64,000 nucleotides of DNA from Shewanella livingstonensis (GCF_003855395.1 NZ_CP034015.1:4350001-4414000); one strand, 5' to 3'. Positions 1 to 9,304 are shown, numbered from the stretch's first letter. Notes: a model not told the origin generated them from the sequence alone. Made by a program: numbers and translations.

Positions 1-185
1 TTCCAATCGTCCATCCCAGCTAGAACATCATCAGTTTGATAAATGGCTAGTACAGGGCCTTGAGCAATGATATTAAGGTCTTGGTCGGTCACTAACGTTG
101 CAATTTCAATGACTCGATCGACAGCAGGTTCTAAGCCTGTCATTTCTAAATCTACCCAAATTAGATTATTCGCATCAACAGCCAT
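1..185 (-). CDS. orn: Oligoribonuclease, N-terminal part (gene runs off the window)
   Basis: Only the first 61 codons are visible, from an ATG at 185 reading leftward off the window edge. The translation carries the exonuclease motif I of the DEDD 3'-5' exonucleases (DLEMTGLEP near residue 12), with the Asp and Glu that bind catalytic metal. Oligoribonuclease degrades 2-5-nt RNA fragments, including pGpG from cyclic-di-GMP turnover, to mononucleotides in the cytoplasm. It is divergent from rsgA, the arrangement known from E. coli and other gammaproteobacteria. The 112-bp gap between the two starts must hold both promoters. Confidence 0.95.
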   Translation of the reverse strand, partial: MAVDANNLIWVDLEMTGLEPAVDRVIEIATLVTDQDLNIIAQGPVLAIYQTDDVLAGMDDW

Positions 186-297
186 TTATGCCGCCTTATA
201 TTATCTGTCGCCTAAATTCAGGCATTTTTATAAAAGAGTGTGTATCATACTGTTTTTTTGACACACAAAAAAACACCTATTTAATGAAGATAAGCCT

Positions 298-1368
298 GTG
301 AGTAAAAAGAAACCCCTAAGTCAGGGCCAATTACGCCGAATGCGCGCTAATCAGACTAAGCGATTAAAGCGCAGTGACGATAACACTCAACATGCCGAGT
401 TGCAGGACAATCTCTTAGGTCCAGAGCAAGCTGGTGTCGTTATTTCCCGTTTTGGTCAGCATGCTGATATCGAAACAGTTGACGGTACTGTATCGCGGTG
501 TAATATTCGCCGGGCAGTAACCAGTTTAGTTACTGGTGATAAAGTGGTGGTAAGACTCGCAACTGAAGTCCAATCGGGCTCCAGTATCGGTGGTATTGTT
601 ATTGCCGTTCACCCGCGAAAATCTTCTTTAACGCGACCTGATTTATATGATGGCGTAAAAATTATTGCCGCCAATATTGATCAAATATTAATAGTTTCAT
701 CGGTGTTACCCAGCTTTACCACCCAAATTATTGATCGATATTTAGTCGCTTCTGAAGATACCGATATTCGACCTATCATTATTTTAAATAAAATTGATTT
801 ATTAGATGATAGCAATCGGGATGACATCGAGCGCGCGCTGAAACGCTACCAAGATATTGGTTATCCGGTTTATCGGATCAGTAGCCACACAGGTGAAGGC
901 GTAGATGATATAAAAGACTTACTCAATAACAAAGTCAGTGTTTTTGCAGGTCAATCTGGCGTGGGTAAATCGTCATTGATCAATGCACTAATGCCAGAAG
1001 CGGAGCTATTAATTGGCGATGTGTCTGACAATTCAGGTTTAGGCCAGCATACGACCACTACGGCCAAATTACTGCATTTTATTAGCGGCGGTGATTTAAT
1101 TGACTCACCGGGTATACGCGAATTTGCATTATGGCATTTAGATGCTATCAGAGTCGGTTGGTGCTTTATCGAATTTAGAGACTTTTTAGGAACCTGTAAG
1201 TTCCGTGATTGCAAACATGGCGATGACCCAGGTTGTGCTTTACAGCAAGCGTTAGCAGATGGAAAAATCACTCAAGACCGCTTTAGCAATTATCAGCGCA
1301 TTATTGCCAGTTTAGATGAACAACGCCATGCACGACACTTCCGTGCTATTGATGATTTAGATTCGTAA
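298..1368 (+). CDS. rsgA: Ribosome small-subunit-dependent GTPase RsgA (YjeQ)
   Basis: 356 residues with a GTG start, close to the usual ~350. RsgA is a late 30S-subunit maturation factor whose GTPase is stimulated by the ribosome. The GTPase motifs appear in the circularly permuted order typical of this family: NKID (G4) first, then GQSGVGKSS (P-loop, G1), then DSPG (G3). An N-terminal OB fold precedes them. A C-terminal zinc knuckle is visible as CKFRDCKHGDDPGC. The gene is divergent from orn and followed by psd after 107 bp, as in E. coli. The start codon fits the family N-terminus (SKKKPLSQGQ). Confidence 0.97.
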   Translation: MSKKKPLSQGQLRRMRANQTKRLKRSDDNTQHAELQDNLLGPEQAGVVISRFGQHADIETVDGTVSRCNIRRAVTSLVTGDKVVVRLATEVQSGSSIGGIVIAVHPRKSSLTRPDLYDGVKIIAANIDQILIVSSVLPSFTTQIIDRYLVASEDTDIRPIIILNKIDLLDDSNRDDIERALKRYQDIGYPVYRISSHTGEGVDDIKDLLNNKVSVFAGQSGVGKSSLINALMPEAELLIGDVSDNSGLGQHTTTTAKLLHFISGGDLIDSPGIREFALWHLDAIRVGWCFIEFRDFLGTCKFRDCKHGDDPGCALQQALADGKITQDRFSNYQRIIASLDEQRHARHFRAIDDLDS

Positions 1369-1475
1369 AATCAGGACTGTATTTCAATACTGTGTTGAAA
1401 TAATACTCTGTAGAAAATAGTACTCCGTAGGAATAATAATCCTAGTTAAACCTGCTTAGAGAAAAGGGAAACACA

Positions 1476-2342
1476 TTGGACTCAATTAAAATTGCCTTGC
1501 AGTACATGCTGCCAAAACACTTTTTGTCGCGTTTAGTCGGTAAATTTGCTGCTGCTGAAGCAGGCATTATTACCACAGTAGGGATCAAATGGTTTATCAA
1601 AAAATACAAAATTGATATGTCAGAAGCACAGCAACCTGAGCCCGAAGCCTATAAAACCTTTAATGCCTTTTTTACTCGTGCGCTAAAGCCTGAACTTAGA
1701 CCGATAAACCAAGACGGTACTATGATGGCACATCCGGTAGATGGAGCAGTTAGTCAGTGTGGCCCTATTGAAGCTGGTAATATTTTCCAAGCCAAAGGTC
1801 ACACCTACACCGCTGAAGCGTTATTAGGTGGTGATAAGGTTGATGCTGCACGTTTTGATGGTGGTGATTTTGCCACCATTTATTTAGCACCAAAAGATTA
1901 TCACCGCATTCACATGCCAATCACCGGCACATTATCGAAAATGACTTATGTCCCAGGTGACTTGTTTTCGGTTAATCCACTTACCGCGCAAAATGTACCA
2001 GGATTGTTTGCCCGTAATGAACGTGTAGTGGCTCTATTTGAAACAGAAGTAGGTCCACTTGCAATGGTACTGGTTGGTGCAACCATAGTTGCCAGTATTG
2101 AAACCATATGGTCCGGCACGGTAACACCGCCAGGTGGTAAACAAGTGTTTAGCTGGGACTACCCAACTACAGGTCCAGATGCGGTTACCTTAGAAAAGGG
2201 CGCTGAAATGGGGCGCTTTAAATTAGGTAGCACTGTAGTGATGCTATTTGCACAAGATGCCATAGAAACATTTGCAGATGGTGTAGAGCCGGGTGAAACA
2301 ACGCGTATGGGCCAGCCTTTCGCTATGCTGTCTAAAGCGTAA
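1476..2342 (+). CDS. psd: Phosphatidylserine decarboxylase proenzyme
   Basis: 288 residues with a TTG start, preceded by a GA-rich ribosome-binding stretch. Psd converts phosphatidylserine to phosphatidylethanolamine at the inner membrane. The C-terminal LGST motif (FKLGSTVVM) is the self-cleavage site where the serine becomes the pyruvoyl group of the alpha chain. The conserved DYHRIHMP segment lies in the middle. The length matches the bacterial short form. mscM follows after 335 bp and a probable terminator, so the two genes are probably not strictly cotranscribed here, unlike in E. coli. No internal disruption is seen. Confidence 0.97.
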   Translation: MDSIKIALQYMLPKHFLSRLVGKFAAAEAGIITTVGIKWFIKKYKIDMSEAQQPEPEAYKTFNAFFTRALKPELRPINQDGTMMAHPVDGAVSQCGPIEAGNIFQAKGHTYTAEALLGGDKVDAARFDGGDFATIYLAPKDYHRIHMPITGTLSKMTYVPGDLFSVNPLTAQNVPGLFARNERVVALFETEVGPLAMVLVGATIVASIETIWSGTVTPPGGKQVFSWDYPTTGPDAVTLEKGAEMGRFKLGSTVVMLFAQDAIETFADGVEPGETTRMGQPFAMLSKA

Positions 2343-2390
2343 CCAATATAATTTTGACGGCACCTAAATAGGTATCGTTTAGTCGTATCT

Positions 2391-2426
2391 AACCGTACTG
2401 TTTTTGGGCAGTACGGTTTTATTTTA
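2391..2426 (+). terminator. Rho-independent terminator after psd
   Basis: The inverted repeat AACCGTACTG / CAGTACGGTT has a 7-nt loop and runs into TTTATTTT. It lies 49 bp after the psd stop. Confidence 0.8.
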
Positions 2427-2677
2427 TGAGCTCATCCCACTTTTAAGCGCGAGCTAATGTTTGCCAGTAACATTACAGCCATAGGACTAACAGCCCTCAT
2501 TACGGCAGTATTCATCGCGACGTAAATCGATACAATGAACATAATACCAACGCGCCTACAGGTGAATTAATCATTGTGGTGACAACTTCATTTGAAACAG
2601 CCTAAAGTCATCAAAAATATAGATCATAATCACCCAAATTTGCTACCATGTCCTGACTCCAATCTGGGCAAAGTATT
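2427..2677. other. Intergenic region between psd terminator and mscM
   Basis: No convincing gene. A short minus-strand frame (about 2440-2538) would encode a 36-residue hydrophobic peptide starting MFIVSIYVAMNT. It has no good ribosome-binding site, so it is either a gene remnant or chance. The mscM promoter should lie in this stretch. Confidence 0.4.
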
Positions 2678-5600
2678 ATGTTACGTTTAGCGCGTTTATT
2701 CTTGTGTTTCCTTATAGTTAATACACTGTCGGTTTCTGTATTTGCCAACACACCCCTAACCCTTGATAAACGATTGGGGCTAAATGACCAAGCCGAAAAT
2801 CAGCCGCTTGATATGCCATCACAAATTGCAGAACTCGAAAGCAGTATTGAAAAATTGCAAATAGAACAGCAAACGTATACTAATATTGAACGTTCTAACA
2901 ACGAAACCAAATTGTCACTGACAGGCCAACTACGTGAAGCGCAAATAACATTAGGCCTTGATGAAGATATCGATCTTGATCAGCAAGCCTCAATGGCTTA
3001 TTTTCATTTATCAGAATTAAAAGAGACAGAGTCGAACCTTAATGATCAACTACGGCTGATTTTACAACGGCAAAAACAACTACCCGATTTGATTGTTCAA
3101 GCAGAAAATGCATTAACTCAGCATAATAAAACCCAACAGGTACCGATTGAGACTCCATTAGGCCAACGTAACAAGCTACAAGCCGAACTGCTTACTCAAC
3201 ATATTGCAACATTGCAGGCAGAACGTTTAGCTAATCCTAAACAATTAGAAATCACTCAGCTTCAACAACAGCTCAATCGCTTATCCTTAGGCCAACAAGA
3301 AACTTTTATTGAGCTAATTAATAAACATAATATTGAGTCTCGCCAACAACAAACTGCTGAAACTATTGCTAATAACCTAATTGATGCCCAAGAGTTGGCC
3401 GATCCTTTATCTCAAGAATTAAGCAAATTAAATCAGCGCTATGCTGAGCAATTGCAAACACTGACCAGCAATATAAAATCGGCTATAGAAAAACAACAAC
3501 GAGTTGAAAAGCGTTATCAATCTCAAAATGCACAACTTTCAAATGTACTTGAACAAATTACTTGGGTTAAAACTAATTCGGCATTTGGCGATCGTTTCTT
3601 ACAAATGCTGCAATCATTACCTAAACCGCCCAACCTAGACAAATTGCAAACAGAATTAGCTGATGCACGGCTTGAACGCTATCAATTAGAGCAACATCAA
3701 GCATTAAATAGTCAGCAACTTGATGACAGTGAGATATTTAATGAAACTCAGATAAAGCTATTGCAGTCACAGCAAGTACTCATAGAGCAACTATTACAAA
3801 GCTATGACCAGTATTTAGCTGAGTTCGCTAAGTTACGTATTGGCTATGAACAGTTAAACCAGCTGTATAACACCTTAAAAAACACCCTTAACGAGCATTT
3901 ATTTTGGGTGCCTAATGCCCCTAGCATTGGTCCATTATGGTTAATCGATTTGAGCCATAGCAGTGTATGGTTACTGCAACCCAGCCAGTGGCAATCTTTA
4001 CAGCAAGCTTGGTCTGAAAAAAGTAATTATTGGGCTTGGTGGGGCATTTTATTATTATGCTGTTTAATGGCACAAGACATGCTCACACCTAAGTTTAATA
4101 AAGCCATTAGTCGTTATGCCGTCTTTGTCGGTAACGTGACTCAAGATAAATTTAAGTACACCATCAAAACCCTAATTATCAGCTTAGTGTACGCCTTGAT
4201 AAAACCTTTACCGGTTATTGTGGCAGGACTCATTTTCTCCCGTTCAGAGCAAAACATGGTTTATGCCATAGGAGTGGGCATTTTAGCCATTGGCGTCAGT
4301 TATCTAATTTATCAATTCTTTTTCTTATTAACCGTTGAAAAAGGTATTTTAATCAGCCATTTTAGGCGGCCTAAAAAAATAGTTAAACAAGCACAACAAA
4401 CACTTGCCTCCTTTGTCATCATATCAGCACCGTTAATTGGTCTAATGGGTTTTACCGAAGCATTAGATACTTCATTGGTACGTAATAGCTTGGGTCGTGG
4501 CGCATTTATCGTTTTCTGTGTGGTGTTATTTCTGCTGTATAAAGATGTCATGTTACTGATTGGCCAATATCGCAAAAATAAGCCTAGCGCGACTAATATG
4601 GCGATCATTCAAAAATCTGTATGGGCAATTCTCATTGTTACGCCTATTTTTAGCGCCATATTGGCAGCAATTGGCTACTACTTCACCGCTTTTCAATTGC
4701 TATTACAACTGCAAATATCAGTATTATTAGGCTTAGGATTCTTACTGACTTACCAGTTAATTAAACGCTGGATGCTGATTGAGCGGCGTCTAATCGCCTT
4801 TGATCGCGCTAAAGCCAAACGTGCAGAGCGACTTGCACAACGGGAAAGAGGTGAGTTACAAAATAATGAACCAATAGAAACTTATGAAGAACCTATTGTT
4901 GATTTAGAAACCATTTCCAGCCAGTCATTAGGCTTAGTAAGATCCATTTTAATTATTGCTTTCTTCGCCAGCTTATTGGGTATTTTGGCGCAAACTCATA
5001 CTGCTGTATTCTCATTTTTAGATGGCGTTACCTTATGGACCACCAACAGCAACGTTAATGGCATTGAACAGCAAGTGCCTATTACATTAAAGTCGATTTT
5101 ATTTGGTATTATGTTAGTCGGATTTTCGTTAGTTATTGCTAAAAATCTTCCTGGTTTATTGGAACTTACGTTATTACAAAGATTAGATTTATCACCCGGA
5201 ACCGGCTTTGCTATTACTACGGTTAGCAGTTATTTAGTGGTATTTTTTGGCATACTTTTTGGTTTTTCAACCCTTGGTATGGAATGGTCTAAATTACAGT
5301 GGTTAGTTGCGGCATTGTCCGTTGGTTTAGGTTTTGGCTTACAAGAGATTTTTGCTAACTTTATTTCTGGTTTGATTATTTTGTTCGAAAAACCCATTCG
5401 GATTGGTGATACCGTTACTATTCGCGACCTCTCTGGAACGGTCAGTAAAATCCAAATTCGAGCAACGACTATTGTCGACTGGGATCACAAAGAAATTATC
5501 GTGCCAAACAAAGCATTTATTACTGAACAATTGGTTAACTGGTCGCTATCCAATCCAATAACTCGCGTGATTGTCACGGTATCGGTATCTCGAGATGCGG

Positions 5601-5887
5601 ACCCAACTAAAGTGGAAATGTTGCTGCATCAAGCGGTGCGTGAATGTGAATTATCATTAGCCATACCAGAACCAGAGGTATGGTTTGCCGGTTTTGGGCA
5701 ACACACTCAAGATTACGAAATTCGCTCCTATGCCAAAGACATGTCGGCTCGTTGGCCGCTACGCCATAGCTTACATAAACTGATTAATAAAAAACTCAAA
5801 GAAAACAATGTCGAACTTGCCTACCCACAAATGGAAGTTCATATTAATCATACGCCTAAAGAATCCACTGGATTATACAAAGGCTAA
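2678..5887 (+). CDS. mscM: Large mechanosensitive channel, MscK/MscM (KefA/YjeP) type
   Basis: 1069 residues, in the range of the large MscS-superfamily channels. The protein starts with a signal peptide (ending near SVFANT). A long periplasmic, glutamine-rich coiled-coil domain follows (roughly 30-430). Several membrane segments then run from about 450 to 860. The MscS core is unmistakable: a pore helix and beta domain around GFGLQEIFANFISG and FEKPIRIGDTV near residues 885-915, then a cytoplasmic alpha/beta domain. It opens under membrane tension to release solutes on hypo-osmotic shock. Position after psd matches E. coli yjeP (mscM). The exact paralogue, mscM or mscK, is inferred from synteny. 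Confidence 0.92.
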   Translation: MLRLARLFLCFLIVNTLSVSVFANTPLTLDKRLGLNDQAENQPLDMPSQIAELESSIEKLQIEQQTYTNIERSNNETKLSLTGQLREAQITLGLDEDIDLDQQASMAYFHLSELKETESNLNDQLRLILQRQKQLPDLIVQAENALTQHNKTQQVPIETPLGQRNKLQAELLTQHIATLQAERLANPKQLEITQLQQQLNRLSLGQQETFIELINKHNIESRQQQTAETIANNLIDAQELADPLSQELSKLNQRYAEQLQTLTSNIKSAIEKQQRVEKRYQSQNAQLSNVLEQITWVKTNSAFGDRFLQMLQSLPKPPNLDKLQTELADARLERYQLEQHQALNSQQLDDSEIFNETQIKLLQSQQVLIEQLLQSYDQYLAEFAKLRIGYEQLNQLYNTLKNTLNEHLFWVPNAPSIGPLWLIDLSHSSVWLLQPSQWQSLQQAWSEKSNYWAWWGILLLCCLMAQDMLTPKFNKAISRYAVFVGNVTQDKFKYTIKTLIISLVYALIKPLPVIVAGLIFSRSEQNMVYAIGVGILAIGVSYLIYQFFFLLTVEKGILISHFRRPKKIVKQAQQTLASFVIISAPLIGLMGFTEALDTSLVRNSLGRGAFIVFCVVLFLLYKDVMLLIGQYRKNKPSATNMAIIQKSVWAILIVTPIFSAILAAIGYYFTAFQLLLQLQISVLLGLGFLLTYQLIKRWMLIERRLIAFDRAKAKRAERLAQRERGELQNNEPIETYEEPIVDLETISSQSLGLVRSILIIAFFASLLGILAQTHTAVFSFLDGVTLWTTNSNVNGIEQQVPITLKSILFGIMLVGFSLVIAKNLPGLLELTLLQRLDLSPGTGFAITTVSSYLVVFFGILFGFSTLGMEWSKLQWLVAALSVGLGFGLQEIFANFISGLIILFEKPIRIGDTVTIRDLSGTVSKIQIRATTIVDWDHKEIIVPNKAFITEQLVNWSLSNPITRVIVTVSVSRDADPTKVEMLLHQAVRECELSLAIPEPEVWFAGFGQHTQDYEIRSYAKDMSARWPLRHSLHKLINKKLKENNVELAYPQMEVHINHTPKESTGLYKG

Positions 5888-5911
5888 TCTAGGTAATAAT
5901 TAAGGACAGCT

Positions 5912-6646
5912 ATGCTCGTTTTTGCTCACCGCGGCGCTAGCGGTTATGAACCTGAAAATACCTTACTCGCAATGGACAAAGCCCTCGACTTGGGTGTGAG
6001 TGCCATTGAGTTAGATGTGCATTGCGTTGAAGGTGAGCTAGTGGTGTTTCATGATCGCCGCTTAGAAGGTAAATCCACTGGAACGGGGCTAATTCATTTA
6101 ACGACCAAAGCGGAATTAGCTCAATTTACAGTTGGCGGACAAGCAATACCCACATTGTGGCAAGTACTCGAACGAGTCAGTGTTAGCAGCAAAGGCTCGT
6201 GTACTATCAACATTGAATTAAAAGGTATTGGCTGTGTACAACCCTTTATTGCGTTATATACCCAAGCCTTAGAACAACTTAGTTTCATCCCAGAACAACT
6301 GTTAATATCATCCTTTAATCATCCCTATCTAGCACAGATAAAACAGTCTTTTCCGCAAGCGGTGATTGCACCATTATTAGCAGGGATCCCGCTCGATTTA
6401 GCTAAAATAATGACCACACTACATGCTTATTCAATCAATCTTGATATTAGTTTTATTAATCAAGCCATTGTTGATGATGCCCACCAGCGAGGTGGCAAAG
6501 TGTTTGTTTATACGGTTGATAACCCACAAGATATTCAAGCGTTAAAAGCCATGGGCGTGGACGGTATATTCAGTAATTACCCAGATAAAGCCATCGCAGC
6601 AGCAATGATGCCGATAACAACCGATTATAGTGGTTGGTTTGAATAA
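5912..6646 (+). CDS. ugpQ: Cytoplasmic glycerophosphodiester phosphodiesterase (UgpQ-like)
   Basis: 244 residues with no signal peptide, so the cytoplasmic UgpQ type rather than periplasmic GlpQ. It hydrolyses glycerophosphodiesters from phospholipid breakdown to glycerol-3-phosphate and an alcohol. The GDPD signature is present: HRGASGYEPENT at residues 6-17 (catalytic His and Arg), ELDVH near 38-42 and the second catalytic His in FHDRRLEGKSTG. A good ribosome-binding site (AAGGA) lies 6 bp before the ATG. The gene begins 24 bp after mscM, suggesting readthrough. Its 3' side is occupied by an insertion sequence 43 bp past the stop. Confidence 0.93.
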   Translation: MLVFAHRGASGYEPENTLLAMDKALDLGVSAIELDVHCVEGELVVFHDRRLEGKSTGTGLIHLTTKAELAQFTVGGQAIPTLWQVLERVSVSSKGSCTINIELKGIGCVQPFIALYTQALEQLSFIPEQLLISSFNHPYLAQIKQSFPQAVIAPLLAGIPLDLAKIMTTLHAYSINLDISFINQAIVDDAHQRGGKVFVYTVDNPQDIQALKAMGVDGIFSNYPDKAIAAAMMPITTDYSGWFE

Positions 6647-6681
6647 TCTATTTAACCTGAACTAGGGATAAGGGATGAACT

Positions 6682-6689
6682 TAGTTATT
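6682..6689. repeat. Target-site duplication, left copy (TAGTTATT)
   Basis: Eight bases identical to 7664-7671 on the other side of the insertion sequence. Eight base pairs is the duplication length reported for the IS1595 family. Confidence 0.9.
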
Positions 6690-7663
6690 CATGCCTATGC
6701 ACTTGGCTCAGTAAGAATGTATTGGCGTGTGAATCATTGCCAAATTTAACAATCTGTTAGGTATTTCTCTTTCCATTTGTCTACGATTGAACCGATAACA
6801 GAACTCACTCAGGTATTCTTGTAGGTACTTTCCTGAAATACCATGAAATGTCCCAAGTAAAAATGCCTTTAAGTTACCAATGGCAATATGAACCCAAGGC
6901 AGCCATTCATCAACAAGCTCACTGGGGGTAACCCTCGCTTCATGTTGTTGAGTCTTATCTATAATGTTCAACGCAGGTAAGCCGTCTGTATGCACTTCTT
7001 GCTGTCTCGTTAAGTGTTTGGCAACGAACTTTTCAACACTATCATGGCAAACGCTATTCACAGCCTGCATAGCAATAAATCCAGCTCTTTTTCCTTTGCT
7101 TTCAACGGCAACTAAAACAGGTGTTTTACCTTCTGCTCCACGTCCACGCTTGCCCTTCCTTCTGCCACCCACTAACGCATCATCAATTTCAATGACGCCT
7201 GACAGTCTATATAAGCTGTCTCTATGGCCCATAGCCGTTCTCAGCTTACTTAATATTAAACGTGCCGTTCGCCAATTAACTTCAATGTGCTTGCTCAGTC
7301 TTAATGCCGAAATACTGCCTTTATCTGAGCCTAAAAAGTAGATAGCCCAAAACCACTTAGTGATAGGAATACGGCTACCGTGGAATAAAGTGTCCGCTGT
7401 GACCGATGTTTGTTTATGACATTGACTGCATTCATATACATTGCGGGTTGCAAGCTCATAAGCATGCTCACAAGAGCATCTAGGACAAACAAAGCCATTA
7501 GGCCATCTCATTTTCTTAATGTGATTTAAGCAATCAGTTTCAGAGCTGAATTGACGTTGCCATTCAAAAAAACTCGCTTCAGGCATTTTCATAGCAAATC
7601 TCACTTCTAGTCTTGATTTATACTATAAGAATAGGCCAAAACTGACTCAGATGCATAGGCATG
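6690..7663 (-). mobile_element. Complete IS1595-family insertion sequence, 974 bp
   Basis: The element is bounded by imperfect terminal inverted repeats. The left end begins CATGCCTATGCACTTGG. The right end read inward begins CATGCCTATGCATCTGA. They match at 19 of the first 23 positions. A perfect 8-bp duplication, TAGTTATT, flanks it. It carries one intact transposase gene on the minus strand, so it looks autonomous and fairly recent. It landed between ugpQ and a dehydrogenase gene and breaks neither. Family assignment rests on the transposase, the repeat ends and the duplication length. Confidence 0.92.
6708..7592 (-). CDS. IS1595-family transposase (ISXO2-like)
   Basis: 294 residues from the ATG at 7592; an in-frame GTG at 7604 is the alternative. 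The N-terminus has the zinc-ribbon of this family (CPRC and CSQC pairs, about residues 37-60). The DDE-type catalytic core then shows EIDDALVGG (first Asp) and HTDGLPAL (second Asp). It ends in IGNLKAFLLGTFHGIS, where Asn stands in place of the usual acidic third residue, as in the ISSod11-like subgroup. The YLSEFCYRFNRR tail is also typical. The frame is intact. Confidence 0.93.
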   Translation of the reverse strand: MKMPEASFFEWQRQFSSETDCLNHIKKMRWPNGFVCPRCSCEHAYELATRNVYECSQCHKQTSVTADTLFHGSRIPITKWFWAIYFLGSDKGSISALRLSKHIEVNWRTARLILSKLRTAMGHRDSLYRLSGVIEIDDALVGGRRKGKRGRGAEGKTPVLVAVESKGKRAGFIAMQAVNSVCHDSVEKFVAKHLTRQQEVHTDGLPALNIIDKTQQHEARVTPSELVDEWLPWVHIAIGNLKAFLLGTFHGISGKYLQEYLSEFCYRFNRRQMEREIPNRLLNLAMIHTPIHSY

Positions 7664-7671
7664 TAGTTATT
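7664..7671. repeat. Target-site duplication, right copy (TAGTTATT)
   Basis: Partner of 6682-6689. It directly abuts the right inverted repeat of the insertion sequence. Confidence 0.9.
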
Positions 7672-7731
7672 TAACATCAGCATGTAAATCAAGCTCAGAT
7701 TATTTATCCAACGTTTGACAATGAGGTTAAT

Positions 7732-8685
7732 GTGACACATAAACTGTTATTACTGACCAGAGAAAACGACCGATATCGGCAACTATTAACAACGCTTTGC
7801 TTGCCGAACCTCGAAATTGTTGACGATCTGATGGTTGATGATTCAGGCCATTACACTGGTGGCAATAGTAGCGATGCCGATATTTGGTTAGCAGAACCTC
7901 ATCTAGCCGCTTCATTATTGCCGCATGCAATGGCACCCAAATGGTTACAATCTACCTTTGCCGGTGTCGATGCATTAATGCATCCTTCGTTACCACATGA
8001 TTATTTACTGACTAATATTCGCGGTGTGTTTGGCCCGCTTATGAGCGAATATGTGTTTGGTTACCTATTAAGTCATTATCGCCACCATACTCAATATACT
8101 CAGCAGCAACAGCAACAACTTTGGCAGCCAGGTAGTTACCGAACCTTGCAAGGCTTACAGCTACTCATTTTAGGCACAGGTTCTATTGCTCAACACCTTG
8201 CTAAAACCGCCCATCATTTTGGTATGACCGTCAGCGGGCTTAATCGAAAAGGTGGTCATGTTAGTGAATTTGATAGCATCGACACAATGGATAAACTAAC
8301 CGACTATTTACCGCTAGCAGATGTGATTGTTAGCGTATTGCCCAATACACCTCAAACCAAATATATTTTAAATGCGGCTAATCTTACGTTATTAAAAGCA
8401 GATGCTATGTTATTTAATATTGGCCGAGGTAGCACTATTGAATTAGAAGCGCTACAAGCTGAATTAACCTTACAGCCACAACGCCAAGCCATATTAGATG
8501 TATTTGAACGAGAGCCCTTACCTGCTGATCATCCACTATGGCATTATGATAACGTCATTATTACACCACATATCGCCGCACCAAGCTTCCCAGAGCAAGT
8601 AATACAGGTATTCAATCACAACTATCAGCTATGGCAACAATCCAAACCATTACAGTATGTGGTCGACGTTAACCAAGGTTACTAA
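7732..8685 (+). CDS. D-2-hydroxyacid dehydrogenase (GhrA-like)
   Basis: 317 residues with a GTG start 9 bp after an ATGAGG ribosome-binding stretch. NAD(P)-dependent D-2-hydroxyacid dehydrogenases reduce 2-ketoacids such as glyoxylate or hydroxypyruvate. The nucleotide-binding motif LGTGSIAQHLAK is at about 142-153. The catalytic trio is readable: Arg in NIGRGS, Glu in FEREPLPADHPLW and His in ITPHIAAPS. Substrate cannot be read from sequence; GhrA-like proteins are the nearest family I recognise. The insertion sequence lies 68 bp upstream, so the native promoter may have been altered or separated. Confidence 0.88.
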   Translation: MTHKLLLLTRENDRYRQLLTTLCLPNLEIVDDLMVDDSGHYTGGNSSDADIWLAEPHLAASLLPHAMAPKWLQSTFAGVDALMHPSLPHDYLLTNIRGVFGPLMSEYVFGYLLSHYRHHTQYTQQQQQQLWQPGSYRTLQGLQLLILGTGSIAQHLAKTAHHFGMTVSGLNRKGGHVSEFDSIDTMDKLTDYLPLADVIVSVLPNTPQTKYILNAANLTLLKADAMLFNIGRGSTIELEALQAELTLQPQRQAILDVFEREPLPADHPLWHYDNVIITPHIAAPSFPEQVIQVFNHNYQLWQQSKPLQYVVDVNQGY

Positions 8686-8875
8686 AGCTGCAATCAACTT
8701 AATATTCACAAATATGGTTCAAGAGGGTATTGATCACTTTGGTGTACAGCATCAGACATGCACTTAATCTGATCCGGCTAACACCTAATATTAACCGCTT
8801 TCACAAATTGTTGCATTCATTAATCTAAATCTAGCATTATCAATAAGTTAACGATAAATTTGTTTGTGCCTACAC
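8686..8875. other. Intergenic region between the dehydrogenase gene and the MITE-like element
   Basis: No gene, tRNA or terminator recognised in this 190-bp stretch. Confidence 0.5.
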
Positions 8876-9142
8876 TAGGGCCTGTTGATCTTTGCTGGTT
8901 GAATTTTGTTCGAGTTAAAAACGTTTTAATCGAGGCGAATGGATTGATGCCTAGTCATCTAAGCAAAATGCATTCAACAAAGAGTAAAACGTTTTTAGCC
9001 GAACCCTTCGGGCAGCGTTTGTTGGCCATTTTTACTGTGTTATCGACTTTTTATGTAGAATAACTACACCTCAAAGTCTCTGCCTTGTACAAATGGCCAA
9101 CAATTCGCTGCAAAAATAACCTTGAAAGATCAACAGGCCCTA
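8876..9142. mobile_element. MITE-like inverted-repeat element, 267 bp
   Basis: Both ends carry the same 18-bp terminal inverted repeat, TAGGGCCTGTTGATCTTT (8876-8893) and its exact complement (9125-9142). The outermost bases could be a TA target duplication. Inside are two further nested inverted pairs: TAAAAACGTTTTA at 8916-8928 with TAAAACGTTTTTA at 8985-8997, and TTGTTGGCCATTT at 9019-9031 with AAATGGCCAACAA at 9091-9103. No real gene fits: a 67-codon frame crossing it has no family features. Non-autonomous mobile element is the best reading. The family is not identified. Confidence 0.75.
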
Positions 9143-9229
9143 ATGCACCGGAGTTGATTTATCGGAAAAAGATGAGCTAGATCAAACTGTATTAAAAATG
9201 ATCGCTACATAAGCAAAATAGTTATTGCC

Positions 9230-9248
9230 AATGATAACTGTTTTCATT
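9230..9248 (+). promoter_or_regulatory. Putative Fur box upstream of bfd
   Basis: A 19-bp imperfect palindrome, AATGATAACTGTTTTCATT, matches the classic Fur site with about three mismatches. It ends 56 bp before the bfd start. Iron-repressed expression of bfd is established in several gammaproteobacteria. Confidence 0.65.
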
Positions 9249-9304
9249 TAGAATTAGATTACTTTCTAGCTCAGACCATTTTTTTGAATGAAGAGGCTTT
9301 CCCT

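Noticed and set aside
67..261. 64-codon plus-strand frame at the left edge
   Set aside because: It is antisense to the conserved orn gene and has no family features.
8860..9063. 67-codon plus-strand frame across the MITE-like element
   Set aside because: It starts outside the element with no ribosome-binding site and is explained by the inverted-repeat structure.
9284..9304. Upstream TTG start for bfd
   Set aside because: The ATG at 9305 has the ribosome-binding site and gives the family N-terminus.
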